A stretch of 64,000 bases of DNA from Ectobacillus funiculus (GCF_004138295.1 NZ_SCFM01000006.1:310001-374000); one strand, 5' to 3'. Shown: positions 45,629 to 54,864, counted from the stretch's first letter. Notes: generated by a model not told the origin, from the sequence alone. Made by a program: numbers and translations.

Positions 45629-46520
45629 AGGAAGCACCTACTTTCTCGATAAAAATATCATTCAAAGAAGGTTCTTCAAGAACAAACTTTCGGACGAAGC
45701 CTTTTCCAACAATATCATTTAAGATTTTTTCAGCGACGTATTCTCCTTCAATCTGTAAATGAATTCCTTCCGTTGTTTGCTTTGTTTTCGTTACCCCTGA
45801 ATAACTTTTAAGGAAATCCATATTAAAATCCGCATGGATGATCAAATTTTTCTTTCCAAATGACCGTTTAATTTCCTTTAGAGAACCATGAACAATCGGT
45901 TTTCCGTGGTGCATAATACATAAATGCTCACACATCTCTTCTACATGCTCCATTCGATGGCTTGAAAACACGATAGTCGTTCCGTTTTCTTTCAAATGTA
46001 AGACTGCCTCCTTTAACAGTTCAACATTCACTGGATCAAGGCCACTGAAAGGTTCATCCAAAATCAAAAGCTGCGGCTTATGAATAACAGCAGCAATAAA
46101 TTGAATTTTTTGCTGATTTCCTTTGGAAAGCTCCTCTACCTTCTTATCCTTATATCCAGGTATCTTAAATCTAGTTAACCAGGAATCTAATTCTTTTAAA
46201 GCAGCTTGCTTTTGCATACCTCTTAACCTAGCTAAATACACAATCTGCTCTTTTACTTTTAATTTTGGATATAAGCCTCTCTCCTCTGGAAGATAGCCAA
46301 TGAGATGACTTGTCGTGTAGTTAATCGGTTTATTGTCCCAAGTAATAGTTCCACTGCTTGGATCTAGCAATCCTAAGATCATTCTAAATGTTGTTGTTTT
46401 TCCTGCGCCATTTGCCCCTAAAAATCCAAACATCTCATTTTCTGGAATCGAAATGGACACATCATCAACTGCAGTAAAGGATCCAAACTTTTTTGTAACG
46501 TTTTCTAGCTTTAAAACCAT
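45621..46520 (-). CDS. ABC transporter ATP-binding protein (YhaQ-like)
   Basis: A 299-residue ATPase. The Walker A is FGANGAGKTTTFR (GxNGAGKTT), the signature is ELSKGNQQKIQFIA, the Walker B is LLILDEPFSGLDPVN, and the switch His is in IVFSSHRMEHVEEM. A regulatory domain of about 80 residues with beta-rich DNI-type end (LEEPSLNDIFIEKVG) is typical of NatA/YhaQ/BcrA. It is first in a two-gene operon with the permease. Upstream is a family-A repeat complex. Confidence 0.9.
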   Translation of the reverse strand: MVLKLENVTKKFGSFTAVDDVSISIPENEMFGFLGANGAGKTTTFRMILGLLDPSSGTITWDNKPINYTTSHLIGYLPEERGLYPKLKVKEQIVYLARLRGMQKQAALKELDSWLTRFKIPGYKDKKVEELSKGNQQKIQFIAAVIHKPQLLILDEPFSGLDPVNVELLKEAVLHLKENGTTIVFSSHRMEHVEEMCEHLCIMHHGKPIVHGSLKEIKRSFGKKNLIIHADFNMDFLKSYSGVTKTKQTTEGIHLQIEGEYVAEKILNDIVGKGFVRKFVLEEPSLNDIFIEKVGASYE

Positions 46521-46624
46521 TTTTAATTCCCTCCTCTTTAATTATTATACAGAAAAGGATTAAATTACCAAAAAAGAATTGGATCCTCCTCTAAATTATT
46601 TAGTACTCCAAATGAGCATTTTTA

Positions 46625-46792
46625 GTAAAGAAAACTCGCCAGTCAGCGAGTTTTCTTTTCACTTTAAGATTATAAATTTCTAGCTAGAAGATAATTCGAC
46701 GTAGCGCGAAATTTTAGGAAAAAAGTATAAGGGCAACTACGCCTCTGTCTTCGCCCAAGAGCAGGGCTCGCCAGTCAGCGAGTTTTCTTTAT
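46625..46792 (-). repeat. Dispersed repeat family A, copy 9, hairpins at both ends
   Basis: A reverse copy (about 46661-46792) preceded by a solo-type hairpin GAAAACTCGCCAGTCAGCGAGTTTTC (46629-46654). Both hairpin cores carry the same CCAGTCAG variant instead of GATTGG, so the two ends have been homogenised or arose together. Confidence 0.9.
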
Positions 46793-46808
46793 ATTTATCT
46801 ATCAAGCC

Positions 46809-48632
46809 TTATTCCTCAGCAGTCTTCTTCCACGACTCCCTAAGCCATCTTACAATCTTCGCATCATTATTCTTATTTCTCCGCTTCGTGGCGTTGTTCA
46901 CAAAGCGCTTGAGTGTATTATAGCCGATTTCGATTTCCTCTGATGCCTTTAACAAGCTGATTTTGCGGCGCTCCATTTCTTTTACAACCATATTCGGCTC
47001 CAGCATCTCCTCTGTAATAACAGGCTGCCTTTGCTGCGGTTCTTTCAGGGAGTTAGTCACGCTCTCTGTCTGCACGGCTTTTGTCAGCATATCTGTGTAG
47101 TGAGGCTCTCTGTCAGCCTGAGGCGCACTGTACGCAGCTAATACATGCTCCTGCTTGCTTAGGACACTATCTAACGTCCTCTCGAAGCCGGTGCTGTCGA
47201 ATTGGTGCTGCTCCTTTAAAATTGATAGCTTTGCTTTATTTTTACGGACAATTTCCTCTGTCGGGATGACAATAATTTTTTGAGAAAAGAAATACTGCTT
47301 CCATCCCTTCGTCCCGATTTTATCGTAATCAAGCTCTTCGACAAAGTTCCATTCCTTAATAATGCTATGCTCCTGCAAATTGTAAAGCACCTTCATAAAG
47401 CGATCAACAAGCTCTGTCCCCCGATGACGGCTATTTTCCATCTCCATTTCACGTGCTAGAGTGCCGACTAAAAAGGGCTGTCTCATATTGCGCTTTGATA
47501 ATCGAATAAACCATTGAATGGCTAAATAACGCGTTAATCGCTTTTCAAATTTCTCGCGGATCGGATGAAATTCCAATGCACTTAAGTCGATAAAGCCTAA
47601 GCGCTTATTTTGTTCTAAAAAGGATGTAAGCAGCGGAGTCGGCTTAATTTGACATGCTTGAATACCAACAAAGCGGTCTTTCGTATCATACGCAGCCCGA
47701 ATTTTCCCGATTTCCACGAGCTTCTCCAAGTCGCGCAATTTCAACGTCTGCATGCCCTCTCCTTCCTCATCCTCAATTTCGATAATCTCCCCTTCATTGA
47801 GCGAAATCCAAATGTTCGCGATTGCTTTCACACGGGACATAATTTGAAAACGATCCCGTTCCTTAATTTTAAGCTTATTTGTATTGTGATCCACAACATT
47901 TGTTCTCAGCTTTAATACATCCTGTGAATGCAAAAAGAGAAAGCCGTCTGTATCACGCGGCGCGAACAAAAAGAGAAAGCAGAGAATATCAAACACATCG
48001 GCTGTCATCTCATCCATGGACGAGAATGCGGAGCGAAGCTGATTCCATTGCACTTGCTCCTCCTCTGTCCAGCCCATATTTGTAAGATCATCCTGCTCCT
48101 TGATCCTAGCTAGCAGCTGCAATGCACCGCCAGCATCCTCTACACGGGCCTCATATACCCCCTCCTCCCCTTCATGAGGAGAAAATTTCTGCGGGTTCGT
48201 CAAAATATTACGCATGAGATGATATTTATAGTCCATGCTTGTAATAATGCCGCGCTGCTCTCTTGCTTGATGAATCATCATATCATTCATGCTTCTCTCA
48301 TCGCTATTACGATTAAATTCCTCTACAATATACTCATGCAAAATCGTCGTTAGCTGCTGGTTATACGAATAAAAAATATGATAAATATTATGTTTTGTTA
48401 ATTTTTGATTTTGCTCTCGTAAGGACCCTGTAATCAGATCATATAAAATTTGAAAGCTGCGTGATACATTCGGATGTTTTTCGCCCCCTACAATACCATG
48501 CACATACCGCTCCCATGCCTGAATTACATCAGGCTGATTACGAAATAGCAAGACCGCCTCTTGTAAGATTACTAAATGACAAAGCTCCTGATTTAAAGGA
48601 ACATGATCAGGGATGTGTATCGTTTGCTGCAC
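46809..48632 (-). CDS. Large putative DNA-binding/replication protein
   Basis: A 607-residue charged, soluble, mainly helical protein without signal or transmembrane segments. The only clear motif is near the C-terminus: ERRKISLLKASEEIEIGYNT, then LKRFVNNATKRRNKN, which is helix-turn-helix-like with a basic tail. The GTG at 48632 follows AGGTG at seven bases. It is divergent from a winged-helix, initiator-like protein (49569), and the 936-bp gap between them holds an iteron-like repeat array. That setting suggests a replication, partition or copy-control role. The family is not recognised. A family-A repeat with hairpin lies at its 3' end and should terminate it. Confidence 0.6.
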   Translation of the reverse strand: MQQTIHIPDHVPLNQELCHLVILQEAVLLFRNQPDVIQAWERYVHGIVGGEKHPNVSRSFQILYDLITGSLREQNQKLTKHNIYHIFYSYNQQLTTILHEYIVEEFNRNSDERSMNDMMIHQAREQRGIITSMDYKYHLMRNILTNPQKFSPHEGEEGVYEARVEDAGGALQLLARIKEQDDLTNMGWTEEEQVQWNQLRSAFSSMDEMTADVFDILCFLFLFAPRDTDGFLFLHSQDVLKLRTNVVDHNTNKLKIKERDRFQIMSRVKAIANIWISLNEGEIIEIEDEEGEGMQTLKLRDLEKLVEIGKIRAAYDTKDRFVGIQACQIKPTPLLTSFLEQNKRLGFIDLSALEFHPIREKFEKRLTRYLAIQWFIRLSKRNMRQPFLVGTLAREMEMENSRHRGTELVDRFMKVLYNLQEHSIIKEWNFVEELDYDKIGTKGWKQYFFSQKIIVIPTEEIVRKNKAKLSILKEQHQFDSTGFERTLDSVLSKQEHVLAAYSAPQADREPHYTDMLTKAVQTESVTNSLKEPQQRQPVITEEMLEPNMVVKEMERRKISLLKASEEIEIGYNTLKRFVNNATKRRNKNNDAKIVRWLRESWKKTAEE

Positions 48633-48694
48633 CTATTTCACCTCATTATGCCGGTTATCCCCCATATGGATTCATTCTTGTTAATATATCTATT

Positions 48695-49480
48695 TCTGTG
48701 CAAAGAAAAATTCTCCATTTTGGGACTTACCGTTCAACTCATTTGCCATTTTATCTGCTTTATCATCATACCGTACGTTATGCCATTTTTGCCACTATCA
48801 ATTTAAAGAAAACTTGCCGATTGGCGAGCCCCGCCTTTGGGCGAAGACAGAGGCGGAATTACACTTACACTGTATTCCTAAAATTTCTCGCTACGTCGAA
48901 TTGGCTTCCTGCTAGAAATTTATCCTTTCTTACCGTGCATAGAAAGATTGCCATTTTAAAACTTACCGCACAGAAAGTTTGCCATTTAGACCAATTTCCC
49001 CATATTTTCCTTATATATGTGCTAGAAATAGCAGCCTACCGTACACCTCCTGAAGAAAACGGCAAGCAGTATCTTGCAGCAAACAATATGCCATTTTACC
49101 GTTCATCAAACTTACTGTGCACTTTATATACAGCAGGCCCTGAGCTCTATCCCTTATGGGAGTAGGGAGACACACTTTTTAAATCATGTTCTGTAAAAAG
49201 CAGCTGTTTGCCATTTTGCCGCCAGACGAACTTACTGTGCAACGCATAATCTGCCACTTTGCCTTTTCTTTAAACCTACTGTGCAGGACGAGCTTCGGCC
49301 GCTCCTATCAAAACCCTTGATAACACTGCAATTACAAGTATCCCCCCTGTGCAGCAGCAGCAATAGCTTATTTGCCACTTTGCCGTTTTGCTGAACTTAC
49401 CCGTGCACCAAAGAATTCCCTAAAAATTTTTCAGCCCTACAGCCACAACGGTTTGAGTGCTCTCCTGCCATTTGCCACTT
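48695..49480 (+). other. Iteron-like array between divergent initiator-like genes
   Basis: Four full 35-37-bp direct repeats start at 49087, 49207, 49251 and 49371. Each is TTTGCCATTTTGCCG, then 7-8 variable bases, then AACTTACTGTGCA. Degenerate or half copies lie at 48696, 48712, 48742, 48780, 48947, 48977, 49347 and 49469. All point the same way. Such spaced direct repeats beside an initiator gene are typical of theta-plasmid origins. The array is interrupted by a family-A repeat. Confidence 0.72.
48805..48934 (+). repeat. Dispersed repeat family A, copy 10, inside the iteron array
   Basis: A forward copy from AAAGAAAACTTGCCGATTGG to TATCCTTTCTTAC. Its right end runs into the iteron motif TTACCGTGCA, so it inserted within or next to an iteron. 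Confidence 0.88.
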
Positions 49481-49517
49481 TCTCTTAGAGAAGCTCATTC
49501 GAAAAATATTCATATAG

Positions 49518-49523
49518 TATAAT
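49518..49523 (+). promoter_or_regulatory. -10 element upstream of the initiator-like gene
   Basis: TATAAT, 46 bp before the ATG at 49569. No convincing -35. Confidence 0.4.
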
Positions 49524-49568
49524 GCTTTTTGTTGTAAATACTCGAAATTTAGGAAAGGAGGGTATGAG

Positions 49569-50723
49569 ATGAGCCGTAAGCGTACCAAACAAAAAAAGCA
49601 ACAAGCCATTAAAATGGATGGCTTCCGCTTTCCGCATCAACTATTAGAAGAGTTGCGCCAGTTCCAGGATCAGCAGCATATTCAGGTGCCAGCAAGCTCC
49701 TATGCAGTATTGCTAACTGTACTGCAGCAAATCCATGTAGAGCGCAATAGCCAAGGAAAAGTGCTGGAATACAATTTAGCTCACTGGGCAAGAACACTTC
49801 ATATGGCATATTCTACTATGCATGCCGGCCGAGAATTCTTAATCCGTCATGGCTTTTTATATGAAGAAATCTTACCGAGCGGTATGCCGGCATTTGTACT
49901 GCGGAACTATAAGGAATATACAACGCCTGAACTAACGCAAGGACACGAGCTCAACTACTTTATCGTTCCTCATACCCTCTTCCAAACAAATATTATCGCA
50001 GAACTTGTTCGTACGGCGAATCCGGAGGCATTCGAGCTTTTATTCTCCTTACTCAACCAATTCCGTCACGGTGTTGCAAAGCTGCGCAATACAGGAGAGC
50101 TTTCATTTGTTGAACAAACTCGCAATATGAGCACATTAAAGGAAAAGCTCGGCAAACGGGCAAAGGCTGTCCGGGAAATGCTGACACTATTTGAAGCTAT
50201 TTTTGAAATCGAGCTTGTCGGAGTTCAAGTGCGCGGTAAGCAGCTATGGGTCCGGCAAGTAAAGTTCCGTTTAAAGGAAGAATGTGTGAAGGAAAATACA
50301 GATGAGTTTGAAGTACAGCCCCTTTTAGCTGCTTTTCAGGAGAATTTATTATATATATTAAACGGTTTAAAAATCCGTTATAAAGCACGTGACCTATTTG
50401 ATATAATGATTTCATTTAAACAAGAGGTCGTGAATGTAGTGAAATACATAATAAATGAAGAGGGAGATCCGTCCTATTCATATCGGGATAGCTGGTTAGA
50501 AACGTTCTTCTACTCCTGTTTATCAAGATTTGAACAGCATATGAAGGAGCAAAAGGAGCCATTTACGTTCCGAACCTCTATTGGTGCCTATTTCCGGACG
50601 ATCTTCCGCAGGAATTTGCCACATGCCGTGCAGCAGATTCCTCATCCACTGATACATGATGCCAAGGTGCTGGAGTATACAGCTAAAGAACATATCCCAA
50701 AACTTCATCTTCTCACAATGTAA
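49569..50723 (+). CDS. Winged-helix replication-initiator-like protein
   Basis: A 384-residue soluble protein with a very basic start (MSRKRTKQKKQQAIK). Residues about 35-125 form a winged-helix pattern, LEYNLAHWARTLHMAYSTMH then REFLIRHGFLYEEI, like the N-terminal domain of plasmid Rep/DnaD-type initiators. A second half (about 130-230) repeats a similar helix-strand layout, and a helical C-terminus follows. AAAGGAGGG precedes the ATG. It faces an iteron-like array, is divergent from the 607-aa protein and has a strong terminator behind it. An initiator role is inferred from this context and must be tested by profile search. Confidence 0.6.
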   Translation: MSRKRTKQKKQQAIKMDGFRFPHQLLEELRQFQDQQHIQVPASSYAVLLTVLQQIHVERNSQGKVLEYNLAHWARTLHMAYSTMHAGREFLIRHGFLYEEILPSGMPAFVLRNYKEYTTPELTQGHELNYFIVPHTLFQTNIIAELVRTANPEAFELLFSLLNQFRHGVAKLRNTGELSFVEQTRNMSTLKEKLGKRAKAVREMLTLFEAIFEIELVGVQVRGKQLWVRQVKFRLKEECVKENTDEFEVQPLLAAFQENLLYILNGLKIRYKARDLFDIMISFKQEVVNVVKYIINEEGDPSYSYRDSWLETFFYSCLSRFEQHMKEQKEPFTFRTSIGAYFRTIFRRNLPHAVQQIPHPLIHDAKVLEYTAKEHIPKLHLLTM

Positions 50724-50836
50724 GCCCTGTCGAAAAAATGAGCGCGACGAGGGCTATTTGTCGTACAGAAGCGATCTCCACAACGAAGCAATTTATACAA
50801 AGAATAGTCACGATCAGCTTCTATATAACCTAGAAA

Positions 50837-50880
50837 TAGAAAAGGTTCCTCCGATTTAACGCGGGGGAACCTTTTTTTTA
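50837..50880 (+). terminator. Rho-independent terminator
   Basis: AAAGGTTCCTCCG pairs with CGGGGGAACCTTT, followed by TTTTT, after the initiator-like gene. Confidence 0.9.
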
Positions 50881-50888
50881 ACAGTATG

Positions 50889-50975
50889 ATATCAAATCAC
50901 TGCTTCTGTTTTCTTTATATATCAGATAACTGCTTCTATTCCTGAGAATTCCCCATATCATTGCCTCTGTACTGT
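50889..50975 (+). repeat. Second short direct-repeat array
   Basis: ATATCA followed by CTGCTTCTRTT-like sequence occurs at 50889, 50919 and 50955 (periods 30 and 36). It lies in an AT-rich 450-bp stretch (50880-51330) that holds no gene. Confidence 0.6.
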
Positions 50976-51337
50976 GGATATTTGATTTAATTGCATGTGA
51001 ATATGTGAGTTCTTGAATAGAAAGTCTCTTATAATCCTAGAAAAATGCATATATCATAAGGCTTTAGCTATCATTCCTCCAAGATGCTTATATATTTGAT
51101 TCTTTTATTTTGATTTTATATCTTATGTATTTGAAGAAATACTAATACTGTTTTTTTACTACATAAATGACTCTAAAGTTATACAATTCCATACTAACAC
51201 TTTTTAAATATTTTGTTACAAAATATGGAAATATTTTTGAATAAAATCTGAAAATTTCCTCTATAATAAGCTATAATACTTGAAAAAATTTCTTACGTAA
51301 TCGAAATCTTATATAAGACTGGAAAAGGGGATAGAAA

Positions 51338-51583
51338 ATGACGATGATTAGCTTAGTTGTAATCGGTATGATTTGCGGTATCCTTCCCATGATCGTAGGA
51401 GTGCTGCAGGAAAAGCTGGAAGTAGGAATGCTTGGACTTTTCCTCTCTGTTGTAAGCGCTATCATATATGGATGGTATTTAGCCATTCCGATTGCGATCA
51501 CCTTTACCCTTCTGCTTGTTAAGCCAAAACGTGGTATTCCGGCGGAGGTCATTCCATTTCCTAGTGCAAGAGTAAGATCCTAA
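51338..51583 (+). CDS. Small 81-aa membrane protein
   Basis: Three closely packed hydrophobic stretches (about 3-22, 30-46, 48-62) and a short basic/Pro C-terminus (KPKRGIPAEVIPFPSARVRS). AAAAGGGG precedes the ATG at good distance, and a strong terminator follows directly, so it is a real monocistronic gene. The family is unknown to me. Confidence 0.7.
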   Translation: MTMISLVVIGMICGILPMIVGVLQEKLEVGMLGLFLSVVSAIIYGWYLAIPIAITFTLLLVKPKRGIPAEVIPFPSARVRS

Positions 51584-51585
51584 TG

Positions 51586-51624
51586 CAAAATAAGCAAGCA
51601 TCCTAGCGACGCTTGCTTATTTTT
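51586..51624 (+). terminator. Terminator
   Basis: AATAAGCAAGC pairs with GCTTGCTTATT, followed by TTTG. Confidence 0.9.
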
Positions 51625-51627
51625 GCT

Positions 51628-51735
51628 TATACTTTAAAAAAGTATAAATCTCCAGCCAGAAACAAATTTGATATATCTGGAAATTTCAAGAGTGAAGTAT
51701 CAGTGCAGTTACGCCCCTGTCTGCGTCAATCACTG
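51628..51735 (-). repeat. Dispersed repeat family A, degenerate copy 11
   Basis: Reverse orientation. AAGTATAAATCTCCAGCCAG and GGAAATTTC are recognisable, as is ACGCCCCTGTCTGCG. The terminal hairpin part is lost. Confidence 0.7.
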
Positions 51736-51762
51736 CATCAAGGCTCTAAGCCCCTGCTTCTT

Positions 51763-52647
51763 TCACCCTTTGAAATACCGTTTATACAGCGCCTGTGTGC
51801 CGCTATTCTCTTCTCCATGCTCCGCAAGCTCCTCATACATCCGCTTCGCTAGGTCGAGTCCCGGCATCTCTATATTCATCGCCTCCGCCTCAGCAAGTGC
51901 AATGCCCATATCCTTAATAAAATGCTTAATATAAAAGCCCGGCTCAAAATTGCCTTGTATCATCCGCGGTGCTAGATTGCTTAATGACCAGCTGCCAGCT
52001 GCCCCAGTTGAGATGCTCTCAAGCACTCGCTCTGGAGCAAGACCAGCTTGCTTTGCATAAGCGATCGCTTCACATACACCAATCATATTGGACGCAATAG
52101 CAATTTGATTGCACATCTTCGTATGCTGTCCGCTGCCGGCTCCGCCCTGCAGAATAATATTCGTTCCTAATAGCTTCAGCACAGGAAGGCAAGCTTCATA
52201 CACTTCCTGTTCACCTCCTACCATAATGGCAAGACGAGCCTCCCTTGCGCCGACATCTCCGCCAGAAACAGGTGCATCCAATGTGTGCATGCCGCGTACC
52301 TTCGCTTCATCGTAAATCCGCTTTGCAAGCGTCGGCGTCGAAGTTGTAAAATCAATAAAAATCGTCCCTGGCTTTGCGCTCTGCATCATTCCTTCGTCTC
52401 CAAGATATGTACTTTCCACATCGTGCGGATACCCAACCATTGTCATGACAACATCCGCCTTCTTGGCAATAGCAGCCGGAGATTCCTCCCACACTGCCCC
52501 TTCTTGCACAAGCTCATCCGTCTTCGCTTTTGTTCGATTATAGACATGTACAGGGTAACCAGCCTTCAGTAAATGACGCACCATGCTTTTCCCCATCACA
52601 CCCGTGCCGATAAATCCAATCACCGCTTCCGATGTAAGCTGCTTCAT
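51763..52647 (-). CDS. 3-hydroxyisobutyrate-dehydrogenase-family oxidoreductase
   Basis: A 294-residue NAD(P)-dependent beta-hydroxyacid dehydrogenase (B. subtilis YkwC type). It shows the Rossmann motif IGFIGTGVMGKSMVRHLL, the substrate-binding DAPVSGGDVGARE, and the catalytic Lys in GSGQHTKMCNQ. ATG 52647 follows AAGGAG; the seven upstream codons are rejected. The natural substrate is not clear from sequence. It lies alone between repeat elements. Confidence 0.88.
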   Translation of the reverse strand: MKQLTSEAVIGFIGTGVMGKSMVRHLLKAGYPVHVYNRTKAKTDELVQEGAVWEESPAAIAKKADVVMTMVGYPHDVESTYLGDEGMMQSAKPGTIFIDFTTSTPTLAKRIYDEAKVRGMHTLDAPVSGGDVGAREARLAIMVGGEQEVYEACLPVLKLLGTNIILQGGAGSGQHTKMCNQIAIASNMIGVCEAIAYAKQAGLAPERVLESISTGAAGSWSLSNLAPRMIQGNFEPGFYIKHFIKDMGIALAEAEAMNIEMPGLDLAKRMYEELAEHGEENSGTQALYKRYFKG

Positions 52648-52766
52648 CTCGCCCACTCCTTTTATCATGGCTTATTGAAAAGCACTATACTGCTATATCC
52701 GCTTTTCTTATGTAGACTTCCCTATAAGGATACCACTTTTTTCCGTCATTCTCATTACACAAATTA

Positions 52767-52913
52767 AGAAAAGCGGACAGGGCCCGCCTTTTATGGCAGC
52801 GTAGGGGTGGGCCGGAGTAAAAGGCGCTTTTTGCCTTTTGCGGAGGTTCAGCCTGGAGTCTGCCATTTTGGGCCTTGGGAGCTAGCTATCACCCCGAAAA
52901 GCTATCCTTTCCT
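52767..52913 (+). repeat. Dispersed repeat family B, copy 2
   Basis: Longer than the copy at 29530. It has AAGAAAAGCGGACAGGGCCC, an internal GGGTGGGCCGG insert, then TTTGCGGAGGTTCAGC and TCTGCCATTTTGGG to CCCCGAAAAG. A family-A copy follows within 10 bp. Confidence 0.78.
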
Positions 52914-52916
52914 ATC

Positions 52917-53046
52917 TTGCGCCGACTGGTGAGCCCTGCCCCCCGGGCGAAGACAAAGGCGTAGCCCTACTTATACTGTATTCCTAAAAATTTCTCCCTA
53001 CGTCGAATTGGCTTCCGGCTAGAAATTTATCCTTTCCTACAGTACG
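52917..53046 (+). repeat. Dispersed repeat family A, copy 12
   Basis: A forward copy that starts inside the hairpin (GCGCCGACTGGTGAGC) and lacks the AAAGAAAACT cap. Confidence 0.88.
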
Positions 53047-53079
53047 AAAAAGTCGCAACTCACAAGCTGCGACTTTTCC
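53046..53079 (-). terminator. Terminator of GGDEF gene
   Basis: AAAAAGTCGCA pairs with TGCGACTTTT, directly after the stop. Confidence 0.85.
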
Positions 53080-53080
53080 C

Positions 53081-54397
53081 TTACACTTTATCTTTTCTCT
53101 CCCGATATAAACATACTTGATTTTTACCCTTTTGCTTCGCCTCAGACAGTGCCTCATTAGCACGCTGAACGAACTCCTCGCGACTCAGACCGGCTGAATA
53201 CTCCGCCACTCCAAAGCTTGCCGTTAGCTTCGAAATGCCTGTAAATTTTTTTGTTTCAATAAAAAATCGAAGAGATTCGGCAATAACAAATGCCTGCTTA
53301 CCCGTTGTATTAGGCAGAAGAAGAACAAACTCCTCTCCTCCCCAGCGTGCAAATACGTCATTCGTGTGTAGATGCTTAGAAACAAGATCAGCTATTTGCG
53401 CCAATACTAGGTCTCCGTGGTCATGTCCATATGTGTCATTCACCTTTTTAAAATCATCCACGTCAAATATAACAACAGATAGAGGTTTTCTACGCCTTTT
53501 TGCCAGATTCCATTGTTCCTGCAATAGGGTTTGAAATTTAAAGCGGTTGTAAATATTCGTTAAAGAATCAATCGTTGCTAAGCGCTCGTTCTCCTTATAC
53601 TCCTTCTCAATCTCCGTAATATCCGTTCCAATTACAAGAAACCGTGACATATCATCAGGAATGGCAACAGACCGTACAAGAAATACAAACTCTTCTCCCA
53701 CACTGTTCATCATTTTGACCTTCTTGCTTCCCGCTAGGCAATCATCAATCCAAGCAAGCTTATTAAACGGAACATAATAGCCTTTTTCTTCTAAAAAGGC
53801 ATCGGCAAAGGTAATATTATTCTCTTGATAAGCTGATAAGTCCTCATAGCCAAAAAAATGAAGAAAGGTTGTGTTACAGTCGGTAACTTCATCATCCTCC
53901 ACAATAAACAACAAATCACTTTGAAATTCCATTAGTGTACACAGCATACTTTTTTGCAATTCAGCTTCTTTTTCAAGAGATATTTTATATAAGCTTTCAT
54001 GAAGAATTTTTAATACAGCCTGCGGGGTAATGGGTGGCATAACAAAATGCTTCACCCCTAAAGAGAGGAGTTTCATGACTGAGTCGGAATCAACATCCTC
54101 GCATATAACCACAACCCGCGTTTTATCGTGTTCCATTCTTTCTACAAATGAGCAAGCAGCGTCTCCAGAGACATGTAAAATCACAATATGCGGCTTTACC
54201 CTTTGAAAGGTGCTCCAACCTTCCTCGATTCCGTTTGCTGGAAATAAGCATTTTGGCTTCCAATCCTCTGTTATCGGCTGCATCTGACCTCCTTCTTCTA
54301 CATACAATACATTTACTTCCAGGTCCTTCAACAAATCTTGAAAAATCGTGTTTGTTAACAGGAAATGCAATAATCTGATCACACGCTCGTCACTCAC
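53081..54397 (-). CDS. Diguanylate cyclase with REC-like and PAS domains
   Basis: A 438-residue signalling protein. About residues 20-130 have a receiver-like fold, but the phospho-Asp position reads VVVICEDVDSD and is degenerate. A PAS domain (about 150-275) follows, then GGDEF with LATIDSLTNIYNRFKF and the active RWGGEEFVLLLPN. Synthesis of cyclic di-GMP is expected. No RxxD inhibitory site is seen five residues before the GGEEF. The start is probably GTG at 54397, without a strong ribosome site, so it is uncertain. Confidence 0.85.
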   Translation of the reverse strand: MSDERVIRLLHFLLTNTIFQDLLKDLEVNVLYVEEGGQMQPITEDWKPKCLFPANGIEEGWSTFQRVKPHIVILHVSGDAACSFVERMEHDKTRVVVICEDVDSDSVMKLLSLGVKHFVMPPITPQAVLKILHESLYKISLEKEAELQKSMLCTLMEFQSDLLFIVEDDEVTDCNTTFLHFFGYEDLSAYQENNITFADAFLEEKGYYVPFNKLAWIDDCLAGSKKVKMMNSVGEEFVFLVRSVAIPDDMSRFLVIGTDITEIEKEYKENERLATIDSLTNIYNRFKFQTLLQEQWNLAKRRRKPLSVVIFDVDDFKKVNDTYGHDHGDLVLAQIADLVSKHLHTNDVFARWGGEEFVLLLPNTTGKQAFVIAESLRFFIETKKFTGISKLTASFGVAEYSAGLSREEFVQRANEALSEAKQKGKNQVCLYRERKDKV

Positions 54398-54431
54398 TTC
54401 GTTTTTAAGAAAAGCGGATACGGCCTGTTTT

Positions 54432-54509
54432 TGCTCCCGCAGTAAAATGTCTTCACTGCAAATGTTATATATTTGTTTAGGCAGAGAGGAATACTTTACT
54501 GCGGGAGCA
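54432..54509. repeat. 15-bp inverted repeat with 48-bp centre
   Basis: TGCTCCCGCAGTAAA at 54432-54446 is exactly reversed at 54495-54509. The left flank (AAGAAAAGCGGATACGGCC) looks like the start of repeat family B. It could be a small element or a regulatory structure upstream of the GGDEF gene. Confidence 0.65.
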
Positions 54510-54727
54510 GACCGTGAGAACTATCAAAGCTCCCATATATCTATCCTTACTTTGGACAAAAACTATAGAAGTTCCATCTTTGTATTGTATGAGCAGGAGA
54601 TGCAAACTGTCTGTGTGAATGTCCTTTTTCTAAAAAAATCTTAAATCGGGCATACTATCCACAACACGTGCAAAATACTTGAATCCCCACAAGCAGATAT
54701 TATATTCTAAGATAGGATAATACTTAT

Positions 54728-54864
54728 AAAGAAAACTCGCCGATTGGCGAGCCCTGCCTTTGGGCGAAGACAGAGGCGTAGCCCTACTTATACTGTATTC
54801 TTAAAATTTCCAACTACGTCGAATTGGTTTTCATCTGGAAATTTATACTTTCTTACAGTGTAAA
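54728..54864 (+). repeat. Dispersed repeat family A, copy 13
   Basis: A complete forward copy from AAAGAAAACTCGCCGATTGG to TTTCTTACAGTGTA. It lies in front of the nitroreductase gene and is the cleanest match to the consensus. Confidence 0.92.

Noticed and set aside
48461-49165. A 234-aa plus-strand frame through the iteron-like region
   Set aside because: It begins inside the opposite-strand 607-aa gene, then reads iterons and a family-A repeat, has no ribosome site and no recognisable protein sequence.
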